Below are positions 32,676 to 41,601 of a stretch of DNA of 58,377 nucleotides, in pieces. The DNA is from Flavonifractor sp. An306. Lineage in GTDB: Bacteria; Bacillota; Clostridia; Oscillospirales; Oscillospiraceae. How positions within the stretch are numbered: the stretch's first letter is position 1; every line of letters begins with the position of its first letter. Location of the stretch: assembly GCF_002159455.1 (NCBI RefSeq), contig NZ_NFIQ01000020.1, positions 1-58,377 of the forward strand, read 5' to 3'. The notes under the pieces were generated by a model. It had not been told where the DNA came from. It ran no database searches and worked only from the letters and a program-made list of their open reading frames with translations. The position numbers and the translations under genes are program-made.

Positions 32676-34460
32676 TTATGGCCAGGTATCGGAGGCAGCG
32701 TCGCACTCGCTGGGCAGGGTAAGCCGGGCCAGCAGCTGCCGGCCGTCGTAGTTGAAATAGCGCAGCCCGCCCCGCTGGCCGAACCGCAGCATCAGCCGCT
32801 CGTTCACGTTGCGGATGCCAAAGCCGTGGGTGACCTGCAGCTGTACATCCTGATAGTCCAGATAGGCGTTCAGCAGCGCCGCGTCCCCGCCCCGGCCGGT
32901 ATCGGTCACCTCCACGATGAGCAGCCCGTTTTCCTCCCGGGCGCGGATGCGGATGGTGATGCCCGGATCCTGTCGTGTAATGCCGTGACGGATGGAGTTT
33001 TCCACCAGCGGCTGGAGGGTGAATTTGGGAATGACCACCTGAGCGGGGTGCAGTCCGGGCAGGATCTCCAGCCGGATGTCCTGCTGGAACCGGAGCACAT
33101 ACACCGAAATGTATTCCCGGATGTTCTCCAGCTCGGTGCTCATGGTCACCATGCGGTCCGGCTCGGTAATGCTGTAGCGCATGAGGCTGGCAATGGAGTC
33201 CACGGTGGCCGCGATGTCGTCCTCCTCCCGCGCCAGGGCCATATAGTTCACCGCGTTCATGGCGTTGAGCATGAAGTGGGGGTTAATCTGGGCCTGCAGG
33301 GCCTTCAGTTCGCTCTCCCGCCGCAGCTTCTCCTTGGCGGTGAGCTCCTGAATGAGGGTGTTGATGCGGTCAATCAGACTGCCGAAGCTGCTGCTGAGCT
33401 GCTGGATCTCCCGCGGCCCCCTGATATCGGCGGGGTTCCATTCCACCCCCCGGGTATCACGGATGGTCTCCAGCTTTTTGGTAAACTGCACCACCGGCCG
33501 GGAAATGCCGGCGGAAAGCATCAGGGAAAACAGGATCCCCACCAGCATAAAGATCACCGAGCACAGCAGATAGGGGAACATCATGCTCCACACCTGGCTG
33601 GTAATGTCCCGATACGGGGTCAAAAACACCAGCTGGATCCCCCACTCCAGTTTTTGGGAGGTACACAGGTATTCCTGTCCGCCGATATTTAGCTCGGAGC
33701 TGACCGAATTGGGGATGAGCAGGGCGTCGGCAATGGACAGCTCCGACAGATTGGCGCTGCGGTAGATCTGGTCGCCCTGGTCGTTGAGCAGGAGAAACCC
33801 GCTGTGCCTGGTTACCGGCACCAGGGAGAGCAGGCGGGATATCTGGTTCACCGGAAGGCTGCCCAGCAGCACGCCCATGCCGTCCTTCTGATAGGCGCCG
33901 GTAAAGGTGCTGCTTTGCAGCCGGCGGGCGAAGCACAGCCGGGTCTGATCCTCATTGAGAAAGATGTGCTGTCCGCTGCGCCGCTGCAGGGCGGCCTGAT
34001 ACCAGTCCTCCTGTTCCACCATCGCGCCGCTGTATACCCGGCTCACCTCCGGAATGGTGCTGGAGGGCAGAAACAGCTGGCTCACCTCCAGCGCCGGATT
34101 GACATACAGCTCCGCCCGGAAGCCGTTGTTCAGCAGCAGGGGCTCCGCGTTCTGCTGGTAGATCAGCCGGTTATTCAGGGCAAACTTGGTATTCAGATCC
34201 CGCAGCTCGTCCTGGCCGATGTCCCGCCCCAGCAGCTCGCCCAGCTGCTGGTCGCTGGTATAGCGATACACCAGCTGGTCCACCGTCTGGGTAAAAATGC
34301 CGCTCAGGCGCACATTGGCCTCAATAATGGCCTCCTGAGAGGTAATGAGCTGCTGGGTGATGGAGGCCCGGAAGAGCAGATAGGTGGCGCCGTTGAGGGT
34401 GAGCAGAATGGCGGAGATGATGCAGCAGATGATGAGAAAGGTGCGTTTGGTAATGCTCAT
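32676..34460 (-). CDS. YesM-type sensor histidine kinase
   Basis: A 594-residue membrane sensor kinase. It has TM1 at residues ~9-29, an extracellular Cache-like domain (~30-290), TM2 (SMMFPYLLCSVIFMLVGILF), HAMP, a His_kinase domain with the phospho-acceptor His in QAQINPHFMLNAMN, and an ATPase domain with LVENSIRHGI, DTGRGG and GFGIRNVNERL. YesM kinases respond to oligosaccharides via binding proteins. It overlaps the regulator gene stop by 4 bases, giving a two-gene operon divergent from the sugar ABC genes, which are its likely targets. Confidence 0.93.
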   Translation of the reverse strand: MSITKRTFLIICCIISAILLTLNGATYLLFRASITQQLITSQEAIIEANVRLSGIFTQTVDQLVYRYTSDQQLGELLGRDIGQDELRDLNTKFALNNRLIYQQNAEPLLLNNGFRAELYVNPALEVSQLFLPSSTIPEVSRVYSGAMVEQEDWYQAALQRRSGQHIFLNEDQTRLCFARRLQSSTFTGAYQKDGMGVLLGSLPVNQISRLLSLVPVTRHSGFLLLNDQGDQIYRSANLSELSIADALLIPNSVSSELNIGGQEYLCTSQKLEWGIQLVFLTPYRDITSQVWSMMFPYLLCSVIFMLVGILFSLMLSAGISRPVVQFTKKLETIRDTRGVEWNPADIRGPREIQQLSSSFGSLIDRINTLIQELTAKEKLRRESELKALQAQINPHFMLNAMNAVNYMALAREEDDIAATVDSIASLMRYSITEPDRMVTMSTELENIREYISVYVLRFQQDIRLEILPGLHPAQVVIPKFTLQPLVENSIRHGITRQDPGITIRIRAREENGLLIVEVTDTGRGGDAALLNAYLDYQDVQLQVTHGFGIRNVNERLMLRFGQRGGLRYFNYDGRQLLARLTLPSECDAASDTWP

Positions 34461-35536
34461 GGAGCCTCCTCCCCGCCGGGCGCGGCACAGGGCTGGCCGG
34501 CATAGAGGTTGCGGTATTCGCTGGGGGTCATGCCGGTGTGCTTTTTAAAGAACTTGGCAAAGTAGCGGGGATGGTCGTAGCCGGAGGAGGCGCACACATC
34601 CTTGATGGATATGGAGGGATCCCGCAAAAGCTCCCGGGCCCGCTCCAGCCGCTTGGCGGAGAGATAGCTGCTGATGTTCTGGTTGGTGGCGTTTTTAAAC
34701 ACGGTGCTCAGATAGGAGAGGGAGAGGTTCAGGGTGTCCGCCAGGTTGGAGATGTTGAAGTTGGAGTCGGTGTAGTTCTCCTGGATGGCCTGCAGGCAGT
34801 AGGACACAATGGGGTTTGCGTATTCGCCCTTGCAGCTCTGGGCGTATTCCATCAGATCGTAGTACTGGGTGGCCAGATAGGCCAGCCGCTCCTGCTGGGT
34901 GGTAAGCTTCCAGTATTCCACCATGGCCTTCTGGCGCATGGCGTCCAGGCTGTCCCGGTCCTTGCCCAGCTCCTCCTGATACAAAAACAGGTAGTTGAGC
35001 AGCTGGATACCCAGCACATCCCGCCGGTCCGCCAGGGAGCGGAACACGTCCTGGCTGATGAGCAGCTCTCCCATGGCGGCCATGTCCCCCTTGCGCAGGG
35101 CCTGGCTGACCTGGGTGCGCAGGGCCTCGTCGCAGGCATACCAGGGGGGCACGTCCGCCGAGAGCTCGGCGCTGATGGCTGCCAGCCGCTCCTCCAGGCT
35201 GTTCAGCTTGGCCCGGGTGATGGGCTTCAGGATATAGTCGGTCACCTGATACTGCAGAGCCCGCTGGGCGTATTCAAACTCACCGTGGCCGCTGATGAGG
35301 ATCATGCGGGTGTTGGGACAGTGCTCGTATAAGTAGCGGGCCAGCTCCAGGCCGTCCATGCCGGGCATGCGGATATCGGAGATGACTACATCCGGGTGAT
35401 GGGCCTCCAGCAGGGCCACCGCCTCCTCCCCGTTGGTGGCGCAGCCCACCAGTTGCCCGTTGAACTGCTCCCAGTGGAGCATGCGGGAAATTCCGTCCAG
35501 CGCCATGCGGTCGTCATCCACAAGAATGATCTTCAT
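34457..35536 (-). CDS. YesN-type response regulator, AraC family output
   Basis: A 359-residue regulator. Its receiver domain (residues 1-120) has acidic residues DDD at 7-9, phospho-acceptor Asp54 in VVISDIRMPGMDG, and the conserved Lys in YILKPI. The C-terminal AraC HTH pair comprises FNISNLADTLNLSLSYLSTV and IKDVCASSGYDHPRYFAKFF...TGMTPSEYR. The start at 35536 has AAAGGAG; the longer upstream frame has no SD. It should activate the divergent permease/binding-protein operon and perhaps the fucosidase gene. Confidence 0.93.
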   Translation of the reverse strand: MKIILVDDDRMALDGISRMLHWEQFNGQLVGCATNGEEAVALLEAHHPDVVISDIRMPGMDGLELARYLYEHCPNTRMILISGHGEFEYAQRALQYQVTDYILKPITRAKLNSLEERLAAISAELSADVPPWYACDEALRTQVSQALRKGDMAAMGELLISQDVFRSLADRRDVLGIQLLNYLFLYQEELGKDRDSLDAMRQKAMVEYWKLTTQQERLAYLATQYYDLMEYAQSCKGEYANPIVSYCLQAIQENYTDSNFNISNLADTLNLSLSYLSTVFKNATNQNISSYLSAKRLERARELLRDPSISIKDVCASSGYDHPRYFAKFFKKHTGMTPSEYRNLYAGQPCAAPGGEEAP

Positions 35537-35707
35537 AAAACAGGGGGCTCCTTTCGGTACAAGACAACAATTACCAAAAACCGCCCCCAGTATATCACAC
35601 CTTTTGACGCTGCGGCTGCAAATTTTACAAAAAGATTTTCCAAACCCCGGCCCGCCGCTGCGGCGGCCCCGTCTAAAAAAAGTGCACCCCACTTAAAATT
35701 AGTCTCA

Positions 35708-35736
35708 TTGTTGGCGCCGGAGGGGGCGTTTATAAT
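35708..35736 (+). promoter_or_regulatory. Sigma-A type promoter of the glycan ABC operon
   Basis: TTGTTG (35708-35713), a 17-bp spacer and a perfect TATAAT (35731-35736) lie 28 bases before the first permease gene. The 228-bp gap to the response regulator start also holds an A-rich block near 35630 but no other gene. Confidence 0.75.
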
Positions 35737-35764
35737 GAATACAAAGCCGTAAGGAGGAGAGGCA

Positions 35765-36718
35765 ATGAAACGACTGGCAAGGCACGCTGGCGGAGCGCGG
35801 GGCAAAGCCGGATTTTTCAAGACATTCAAAAAGAATCTTCCGCTTACCCTGATGGCGCTGCCCGCGCTCATCGTCATGTTCCTGTTCCGGTACCTGCCCA
35901 TGTCGGGCCTGCTGCTGGCCTTCAAGCGGTTCAGCGTGCGCAAGGGCATTTTCGGGAGCGACTGGGTGTGGCTGGACAACTTCAAGTTTTTGTTTGAAAC
36001 CACCGACGCCTGGGTCATCACCCGAAACACCATCTGCTACAACGTCCTGTTCATCGCAATCGATCTCATCCTGGCGGTGGCCATGGCCATCGGCCTCAAC
36101 GAGCTGCTGAACAAACGGCGGGCAAAGGCCTATCAGACCATCTTCATGGCGCCCTATTTCCTGTCCTGGGTGGTTGTCTCCTTTATGGCCTTTTCCCTCT
36201 TCAGCGTGGACGACGGCCTGTTCAATCACCTGCTGGCCTACTTCGGGTTCAAGGGGGTTGACTGGTACTCCGAGCCGGGAAAGTGGCCCTTCATCCTCAC
36301 CTTCTTCCAGCTCTGGAAAACTGTGGGCTACTCCACGGTTATGTACATCAGCAGTCTGACCGGCATCTCCAACGACTACTATGAGGCGGCCGTGCTGGAC
36401 GGCGCGACCAAGTGGCAGCAGATCAAGTGGATCACCCTGCCCTGCCTGAAGCCCATGATGATCGTACTTACCATCCTGGCCATCGGCCGCATTTTCTACA
36501 CCGACTTCGGCCTGTTCTTCCAGCTGCCCCGCAACTCCGGCCCCCTGTATCCGGCAACCCAGGTCATTGACACCTATGTGTACCGCGCGCTGAAGGAAAC
36601 CGGCAACGTGGGCATGGCCGCCGCGGCCAGCCTGTACCAATCCGTGGTGGGCTTTCTGCTGGTGGTGGGCGCCAATCTGGTGGTGCGCCGCATCGAACCG
36701 GACAGCGCCCTGTTCTAA
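35765..36718 (+). CDS. ABC transporter permease, LplB type (CUT1 sugar family)
   Basis: A 317-residue inner-membrane permease with six predicted helices and the ABC-interaction EAA-like loop EAAVLDGATKWQQIKWITLP. The N-terminus has [31 protein letters not shown] precedes the ATG. It pairs with the next gene and the lipoprotein to import an oligosaccharide. No ATPase is encoded here, so a shared MsmX-type ATPase encoded elsewhere is expected. Confidence 0.92.
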   Translation: MKRLARHAGGARGKAGFFKTFKKNLPLTLMALPALIVMFLFRYLPMSGLLLAFKRFSVRKGIFGSDWVWLDNFKFLFETTDAWVITRNTICYNVLFIAIDLILAVAMAIGLNELLNKRRAKAYQTIFMAPYFLSWVVVSFMAFSLFSVDDGLFNHLLAYFGFKGVDWYSEPGKWPFILTFFQLWKTVGYSTVMYISSLTGISNDYYEAAVLDGATKWQQIKWITLPCLKPMMIVLTILAIGRIFYTDFGLFFQLPRNSGPLYPATQVIDTYVYRALKETGNVGMAAAASLYQSVVGFLLVVGANLVVRRIEPDSALF

Positions 36719-36741
36719 GTCAACGGGAGGGGAAATCACCG

Positions 36742-37674
36742 ATGAAACTCTTTCAGAAAAAGGCGGATGGGTCCCAGGACGGCCTGGCTATCAACCGCAT
36801 CTCCAAAAAGGCAAACGCCGTTTTGAACACCGTGTTCCTCCTGTGGGCCCTGGCCTGCGTGCTGCCCCTGATCCTGGTGGTCATCGTATCCTTCAGCAGC
36901 GAGCAGAGCATCTTTGAAAACGGCTACAGCTTCTTCCCCAGCGAGTGGAGCCTGGACGCCTACGAATTCTTCTTCAAGCTGGGCGACCAGCTCATCCGCT
37001 CCTACGGCATCACCATCTTTGTGACCGTGGTGGGCACCCTGTTCAGCCTGACCATCACCTCCATGTTCGCCTATGTGCTCAGCCGCAAGGACTATGCCTA
37101 CAACCGGCTCTTCACGCTGCTGATGCTCTTTACCATGCTGTTCAACGGCGGCATCGTGGCCACGTACATGGTAAACACCCAGCTGCTGGGCCTGGGCAAC
37201 AGCATCTGGTCGCTGATTCTGCCCATGTCGCTGAACGCCTTCTACGTAATTGTGCTGCGCACCTTCTACAAGAGCATTCCCATTGAGATCATTGAGGCCG
37301 CCCGCATTGACGGCGCGGGGGAGTTCAAAACCTTCTTCCGCATTGTGCTGCCCCTGTCCAAGCCCGGCCTGGCCACCATCGGCCTGTTTACCACCATCGC
37401 CTACTGGAACGACTGGTTCCTCGGCATGCTGTACATCGTAGATCAGAAGAAGTACCCGGTGCAGACTCTGCTGTGGAGCATGCAGAACAGCCTGGAATTC
37501 ATGAAGCAGTCCTCGGCCAACGCCCTGGAGTACGCCGAGATGGCCGCCAACGCCCCCACCGACAGCGGCCGTATGGCCCTCACCGTTCTGGTGGTGCTGC
37601 CCATCCTGCTGGCCTATCCCTTCTTCCAGAAATACTTCATCAAGGGTCTGACCGTGGGCGGCGTAAAGGGCTGA
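36742..37674 (+). CDS. ABC transporter permease, YtcP type (CUT1 sugar family)
   Basis: A 310-residue permease partner. The EAA loop is IEAARIDGAGEFKTFFRIVLP, preceded by several membrane helices (LLWALACVLPLILVVIVSF, GITIFVTVVGTLFSLTITSM). It starts 23 bases after the LplB gene with GGGAGG. The LplB/YtcP/SBP trio is typical of complex-carbohydrate uptake controlled by YesM/YesN in Firmicutes. Confidence 0.92.
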   Translation: MKLFQKKADGSQDGLAINRISKKANAVLNTVFLLWALACVLPLILVVIVSFSSEQSIFENGYSFFPSEWSLDAYEFFFKLGDQLIRSYGITIFVTVVGTLFSLTITSMFAYVLSRKDYAYNRLFTLLMLFTMLFNGGIVATYMVNTQLLGLGNSIWSLILPMSLNAFYVIVLRTFYKSIPIEIIEAARIDGAGEFKTFFRIVLPLSKPGLATIGLFTTIAYWNDWFLGMLYIVDQKKYPVQTLLWSMQNSLEFMKQSSANALEYAEMAANAPTDSGRMALTVLVVLPILLAYPFFQKYFIKGLTVGGVKG

Positions 37675-37747
37675 GCAACTGGATCAAACGCGTTTCTTTC
37701 TTGCGGAAGCGCGTGATAAAAGGATCAAATTGTGAGGAGGAATTGTA

Positions 37748-39295
37748 ATGAAAAAGCACCTTTCCAAGCGCGTCGCGGCATTGGCTATGACCGCGGCCAT
37801 GAGCGTGGGCCTGCTGGCCGGCTGCGGCAGCTCCGACGCCCCTTCCGGCAGCACGGGCTCTGGTGACGACGAGATCACCACCCTGATCTGGTACATGTCC
37901 ATCAACCCGGTGGCCGCCGACACCGACAAGGTCATCGCCAAGCTGAACGAGTACACCCGGGAAAAGATCGGCGTGGAGATCGACTACAAGGTGATCGCCA
38001 ACCCGGACTACAAGGAGAAGATGCCCAACCTGATCAACGCGGGCGAATACTACGACATCTGCTTTACCTCCAACTGGACCACCGACTACCTGCAGTTCAC
38101 CAGCAAGGAGGCCTTCCTGGACATCACCGAGCTGCTGCCCCAGTACGCCAAGGAGACCTATGACTTTATCCCTGAGGCGGTCTGGGACGCGGTAAAGGTG
38201 AACGGCTCCATCTACGGCGTGCCCTCCTACAAGGAGATGGGCTGGCAGGGCGGCATCGTCTACAACAGCGATATGGCCGAGGCCTACGGCATTGATATGA
38301 GCGCCGTCAAGACCCTGGAGGACTACACCAAGGTTCTGGAAGTGGTGGCCGAGAAATCCAAGGCCGAGGGCAAAAACGTGGTGGGCGTTTCCGGTCTGAC
38401 CAACGCCTGGCCCATGGCCGCCCCCTATGAGTCCCTCACCGGCAACCCCAAGCTGCCCGCCGCGGCCGCCGTGCCTGAGTTTAACAACTTCCAGGACGTG
38501 TCCGGGCAGGCCGTATTCAACCAGTACGCCAGCGAGGAGTACATGAACTACTGCCAGATCGTCCGGGGCTGGAACCAGGCCGGCTATCTGGGCGGCGACC
38601 CCGTGAATTACGACAGCGACATCGCCAACCGGGACAACGACTTCAACAACGGCGCCCTGTTCTCCTACTTCATCCAGTATGCCCCCGGCACCTCTGAATC
38701 CATGAGCGCCTCCAGCGGCCACGGCGTGGGCTTTGTGCCCCTGATGGAGCCCCTGTTTGAAACCCGCAGCGCCATGGGCGGCCTGCTGGCCATCTCTTAC
38801 GCCAGCGAGCATCCCGACAAGGCCCTGGAGTTCATCAACCTGCTGAACACCGACGAATACGTGGGCACTCTGATCCGTCACGGCATCGAGGGCGAGCACT
38901 ACACCGCGGTGGGCGACAACCAGGTGGACAAGACCATGGGCGGCACCCTGACCGACAACGGCTACGACTACACCTACGGCTGGCAGTTCGGCACCCCCTT
39001 CAACCAGAAGTGGGACATCAGCTACCCCGACAACATCGAGCAGCTGTTCCAGGACTACAACGACTCGGCGGTCATCTCCCCCAACAACGGCTTCACCTTT
39101 GACATGATCCCCGTGGAGACCCAGGTGGCGGCCCTGACCAACGTTATCGCCGAGTACGCCCCCTCCCTGGAGACCGGTTCGGTGGACCCCGCCGAGTACA
39201 TCCCCAAATTCCTTGACGCGCTGAATGCCAACGGCGTGGATACCCTGCTGCAGGAGGTTGACGCCCAGCTGACCAGCTTCAACGCCGCAAAGTAA
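37748..39295 (+). CDS. Extracellular solute-binding lipoprotein (sugar ABC transporter)
   Basis: A 515-residue binding protein with a lipoprotein signal peptide (MKKHLSKRVAALAMT... lipobox LLAGC, Cys26) and a Ser/Gly-rich linker. The mature part resembles the CUT1 family (LNEYTREKIGVEIDYKVI, INAGEYYDICF). A strong SD, TGAGGAGGAATTG, is present. A terminator follows at 39349, so it is probably made in excess over the downstream enzymes. The ligand is inferred to be a mucin-type or fucosylated oligosaccharide from the neighbouring hydrolases. Confidence 0.93.
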   Translation: MKKHLSKRVAALAMTAAMSVGLLAGCGSSDAPSGSTGSGDDEITTLIWYMSINPVAADTDKVIAKLNEYTREKIGVEIDYKVIANPDYKEKMPNLINAGEYYDICFTSNWTTDYLQFTSKEAFLDITELLPQYAKETYDFIPEAVWDAVKVNGSIYGVPSYKEMGWQGGIVYNSDMAEAYGIDMSAVKTLEDYTKVLEVVAEKSKAEGKNVVGVSGLTNAWPMAAPYESLTGNPKLPAAAAVPEFNNFQDVSGQAVFNQYASEEYMNYCQIVRGWNQAGYLGGDPVNYDSDIANRDNDFNNGALFSYFIQYAPGTSESMSASSGHGVGFVPLMEPLFETRSAMGGLLAISYASEHPDKALEFINLLNTDEYVGTLIRHGIEGEHYTAVGDNQVDKTMGGTLTDNGYDYTYGWQFGTPFNQKWDISYPDNIEQLFQDYNDSAVISPNNGFTFDMIPVETQVAALTNVIAEYAPSLETGSVDPAEYIPKFLDALNANGVDTLLQEVDAQLTSFNAAK

Positions 39296-39348
39296 GTCTG
39301 ACACAATACGCCGGCGAGCCGCAGCTGATCCATCACCCACAGACAACA

Positions 39349-39387
39349 GGCCGGCAGCTCCTGCTTCGGGGCTGCCGGCCTCTTTTT
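39349..39387 (+). terminator. Terminator (partial) between the binding protein and sulfatase genes
   Basis: A 10-bp stem (GGCCGGCAGC 39349-39358 with 39371-39380) is followed by TCTTTTT. The downstream genes have no clear separate promoter, so partial read-through would explain expression of the catabolic enzymes below the level of the binding protein. Confidence 0.85.
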
Positions 39388-39403
39388 GAAATGAGGGACT
39401 ATC

Positions 39404-40864
39404 ATGAAAAAGCGACCCAACCTTTTGTTTATCCTCACCGACGACCAGGGCGCCTGGGCCCTGCGCTGCGCCGGCAATACGGACATCCAGACCCCCAATC
39501 TGGACCGGCTGGCCGCCCAGGGCACCCGGTTCGACAACTTCTTCTGCGCCTCGCCGGTGTGCAGCCCGGCCCGGGCGTCCATCCTCACCGGGCGGATCCC
39601 CTCCCAGCACGGGGTCCACGACTGGATCCGCAGCGGCAGCCTGGACAAGCAGGCGCTGGGCGAGCACGCCGACCACCCCTATTTCGCCAGCGAGGGGGTG
39701 CCCATCCAGTACCTGCAGGGGCTGATCACCTACCCCGACCTGCTGGTGCAGAACGGCTATACCTGTGCGCTGGCGGGCAAATGGCACCTGGGCGACAGCA
39801 TGCACCCCCAGCACGGCTTTTCTCACTGGTACACCATCGGCCGGGGCGGATGCCTGTACAACCAGGCGGATGTGGTGGAAAACGGTGAACTGCACTTTGA
39901 AAGCCGCTATATCACCGACCTCATCACCGAGCACGCCCTGGATTATCTGGACGCCTTCGCCAGGCAGGACAACCCCTTTTATGTGAGCGTCCACTACACC
40001 GCCCCCCACGACCCCTGGGACGAGGACCAGCACCCGGCCAAGTACATCGACCTGTACCGGGACTGCGCCTTCACCGCCACGCCGGACGAGCCCCTGCATC
40101 CCGACCGGCTGCCCACCGCCCCCGGCGGCACCGGAGAGGAGCGCAAGCGGCTGCTGCGGGGCTACTACGCGGCGGTTACCGCCATGGACGCCGGCGTGGG
40201 CCGCCTGCTGGACCGGCTGGAGGAGCTGGGCGTGGCGGAGGACACCCTGGTGATCTTCACCTCCGACAATGGCATGAACATGGGCCACCACGGCATCTGG
40301 GGCAAGGGCAACGGCACCTTCCCCTTCAACCTGTTTGACACCGCGGTCAAGGTCCCCTTCATCGCCCGCTGGCCCGGCCACATCCTGCCCGGCCGGGTGA
40401 CCCCCAGCATGTGCAGCCATTACGACATCATCCAGACCCTGAACGAGCTGATGGACCTGGGCGCCCAGCTGCCGGAGGACCTGCCGGGCCACAGCTTTGC
40501 CAACGTGCTGGAGCGGGGCGAGGACACCGACAACCATGTGGTGATCCTGGACGAATACGGCAACAGCCGGATGATCCGCAGCCAGGAGTGGAAGTACATC
40601 CACCGCTACCCCTACGGCCCCCACGAGCTGTACCACCTGACCCAGGACCCGGGGGAGAAGGAAAACCTGGTGTACCGGCCGGAGTACGCCCAGATCCAGG
40701 CCCAGCTGCTGGATGAGCTGCAAAACTGGTACTACACCTACGCCGACCCGGCGGTGGACGGCACCCGGGAAGGGGTGACCGGTTTCGGCCAGATGCGCCG
40801 CCCCGGCATCCACTCCGAGGGGAAACCGGTCTATGCCACCAGCCCCAAATACCAGAAGGCATAA
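39404..40864 (+). CDS. Sulfatase (type I, formylglycine-dependent, Cys type)
   Basis: A 486-residue sulfatase of the alkaline-phosphatase superfamily. The metal Asps are in FILTDDQG (residues 10-17), the formylglycine site is C53-S-P-A-R in ASPVCSPARASILTGR, LAGKWHLG holds the conserved Lys/His, and FTSDNGMNMGHHG holds the C-terminal metal ligands. There is no signal peptide, so it acts on imported sulfated oligosaccharides. Activation would depend on the anSME encoded at 30008-31138. Likely substrates are sulfated mucin or fucan sugars; the exact position specificity is unknown. Confidence 0.93.
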   Translation: MKKRPNLLFILTDDQGAWALRCAGNTDIQTPNLDRLAAQGTRFDNFFCASPVCSPARASILTGRIPSQHGVHDWIRSGSLDKQALGEHADHPYFASEGVPIQYLQGLITYPDLLVQNGYTCALAGKWHLGDSMHPQHGFSHWYTIGRGGCLYNQADVVENGELHFESRYITDLITEHALDYLDAFARQDNPFYVSVHYTAPHDPWDEDQHPAKYIDLYRDCAFTATPDEPLHPDRLPTAPGGTGEERKRLLRGYYAAVTAMDAGVGRLLDRLEELGVAEDTLVIFTSDNGMNMGHHGIWGKGNGTFPFNLFDTAVKVPFIARWPGHILPGRVTPSMCSHYDIIQTLNELMDLGAQLPEDLPGHSFANVLERGEDTDNHVVILDEYGNSRMIRSQEWKYIHRYPYGPHELYHLTQDPGEKENLVYRPEYAQIQAQLLDELQNWYYTYADPAVDGTREGVTGFGQMRRPGIHSEGKPVYATSPKYQKA

Positions 40865-40893
40865 TACAATTTATGAGAAACGAGGCAAACACC

Positions 40894-41583
40894 ATGCAAT
40901 TGCAGGCTATCAAGGAACAGATCTGCGACGTCTGCCACAAGATGTGGCAGCTGGGCTGGGTGGCGGCCAACGACGGCAACGTGTCCGCCCGCCTGGAGGA
41001 CGGCACCTTCCTGTGTACCCCCACCGGCATGAGCAAAAGCTTTATCACCCCGGAAAAGCTCATCCGCATCGACGGCAAGGGCGGGGTGCTGGAGGGCGCC
41101 CAGGGACTGCGCCCCTCCAGCGAGATCAAGATGCATCTTCGCTGCTACGAAAAGCGCCCCGACGTGGGGAGCGTGCTCCATGCCCATCCCCCCGGCGCCA
41201 CCGGCTTTGCCGTGGCCCACAAGGCGATGGATATGTACAACATGATTGAGGACGTGGCGGTGATCGGCAGCGTGCCCCTGACCCCCTACGGCACCCCCAG
41301 CACCTCCGAGGTGCCCGACGCCATCGAGCCCTATTTGGAGGAGCACGACGTGATGCTGCTGGAAAACCACGGCGCCCTGGCCGTGGGCAGCGACGTCATC
41401 ACCGCCTTCTACCGCATGGAGAGTCTGGAGCTGTGGGCGAAAATCACCATCAACGCGGTGATTTTGGGGGGCAGCGTGGACATCAGCCGGGAAAACATCC
41501 AGAAGCTGATCGACCTGCGGGGCTTCTACCAGGTGACCGGCCGCCACCCCGGCTACAAGAAATTCGACAACGGCCTGCGCTGA
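40894..41583 (+). CDS. Class II aldolase, probable L-fuculose-phosphate aldolase
   Basis: A 229-residue class II aldolase/adducin-fold protein. Zinc-binding histidines lie in VLHAHPPGATGFAVAH and LLENHGAL, the catalytic Glu in LRPSSEIKMHL, and NDGNVSARL near the N-terminus. It would cleave L-fuculose-1-phosphate to DHAP and L-lactaldehyde. The start at 40894 is chosen because GAGG precedes it; an ATG at 40873 in frame lacks an SD. It is followed by kinase and isomerase genes of the same pathway. Rhamnulose-phosphate aldolase is the alternative. Confidence 0.88.
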   Translation: MQLQAIKEQICDVCHKMWQLGWVAANDGNVSARLEDGTFLCTPTGMSKSFITPEKLIRIDGKGGVLEGAQGLRPSSEIKMHLRCYEKRPDVGSVLHAHPPGATGFAVAHKAMDMYNMIEDVAVIGSVPLTPYGTPSTSEVPDAIEPYLEEHDVMLLENHGALAVGSDVITAFYRMESLELWAKITINAVILGGSVDISRENIQKLIDLRGFYQVTGRHPGYKKFDNGLR

Positions 41584-41601
41584 CCGGGAAAGGAAGGGCC
41601 T

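Noticed and set aside
37640-40813. A 1057-residue open frame on the minus strand
   Set aside because: Antisense to the binding-protein and sulfatase genes, which have clear domains and SD sites. The composition is low-complexity.
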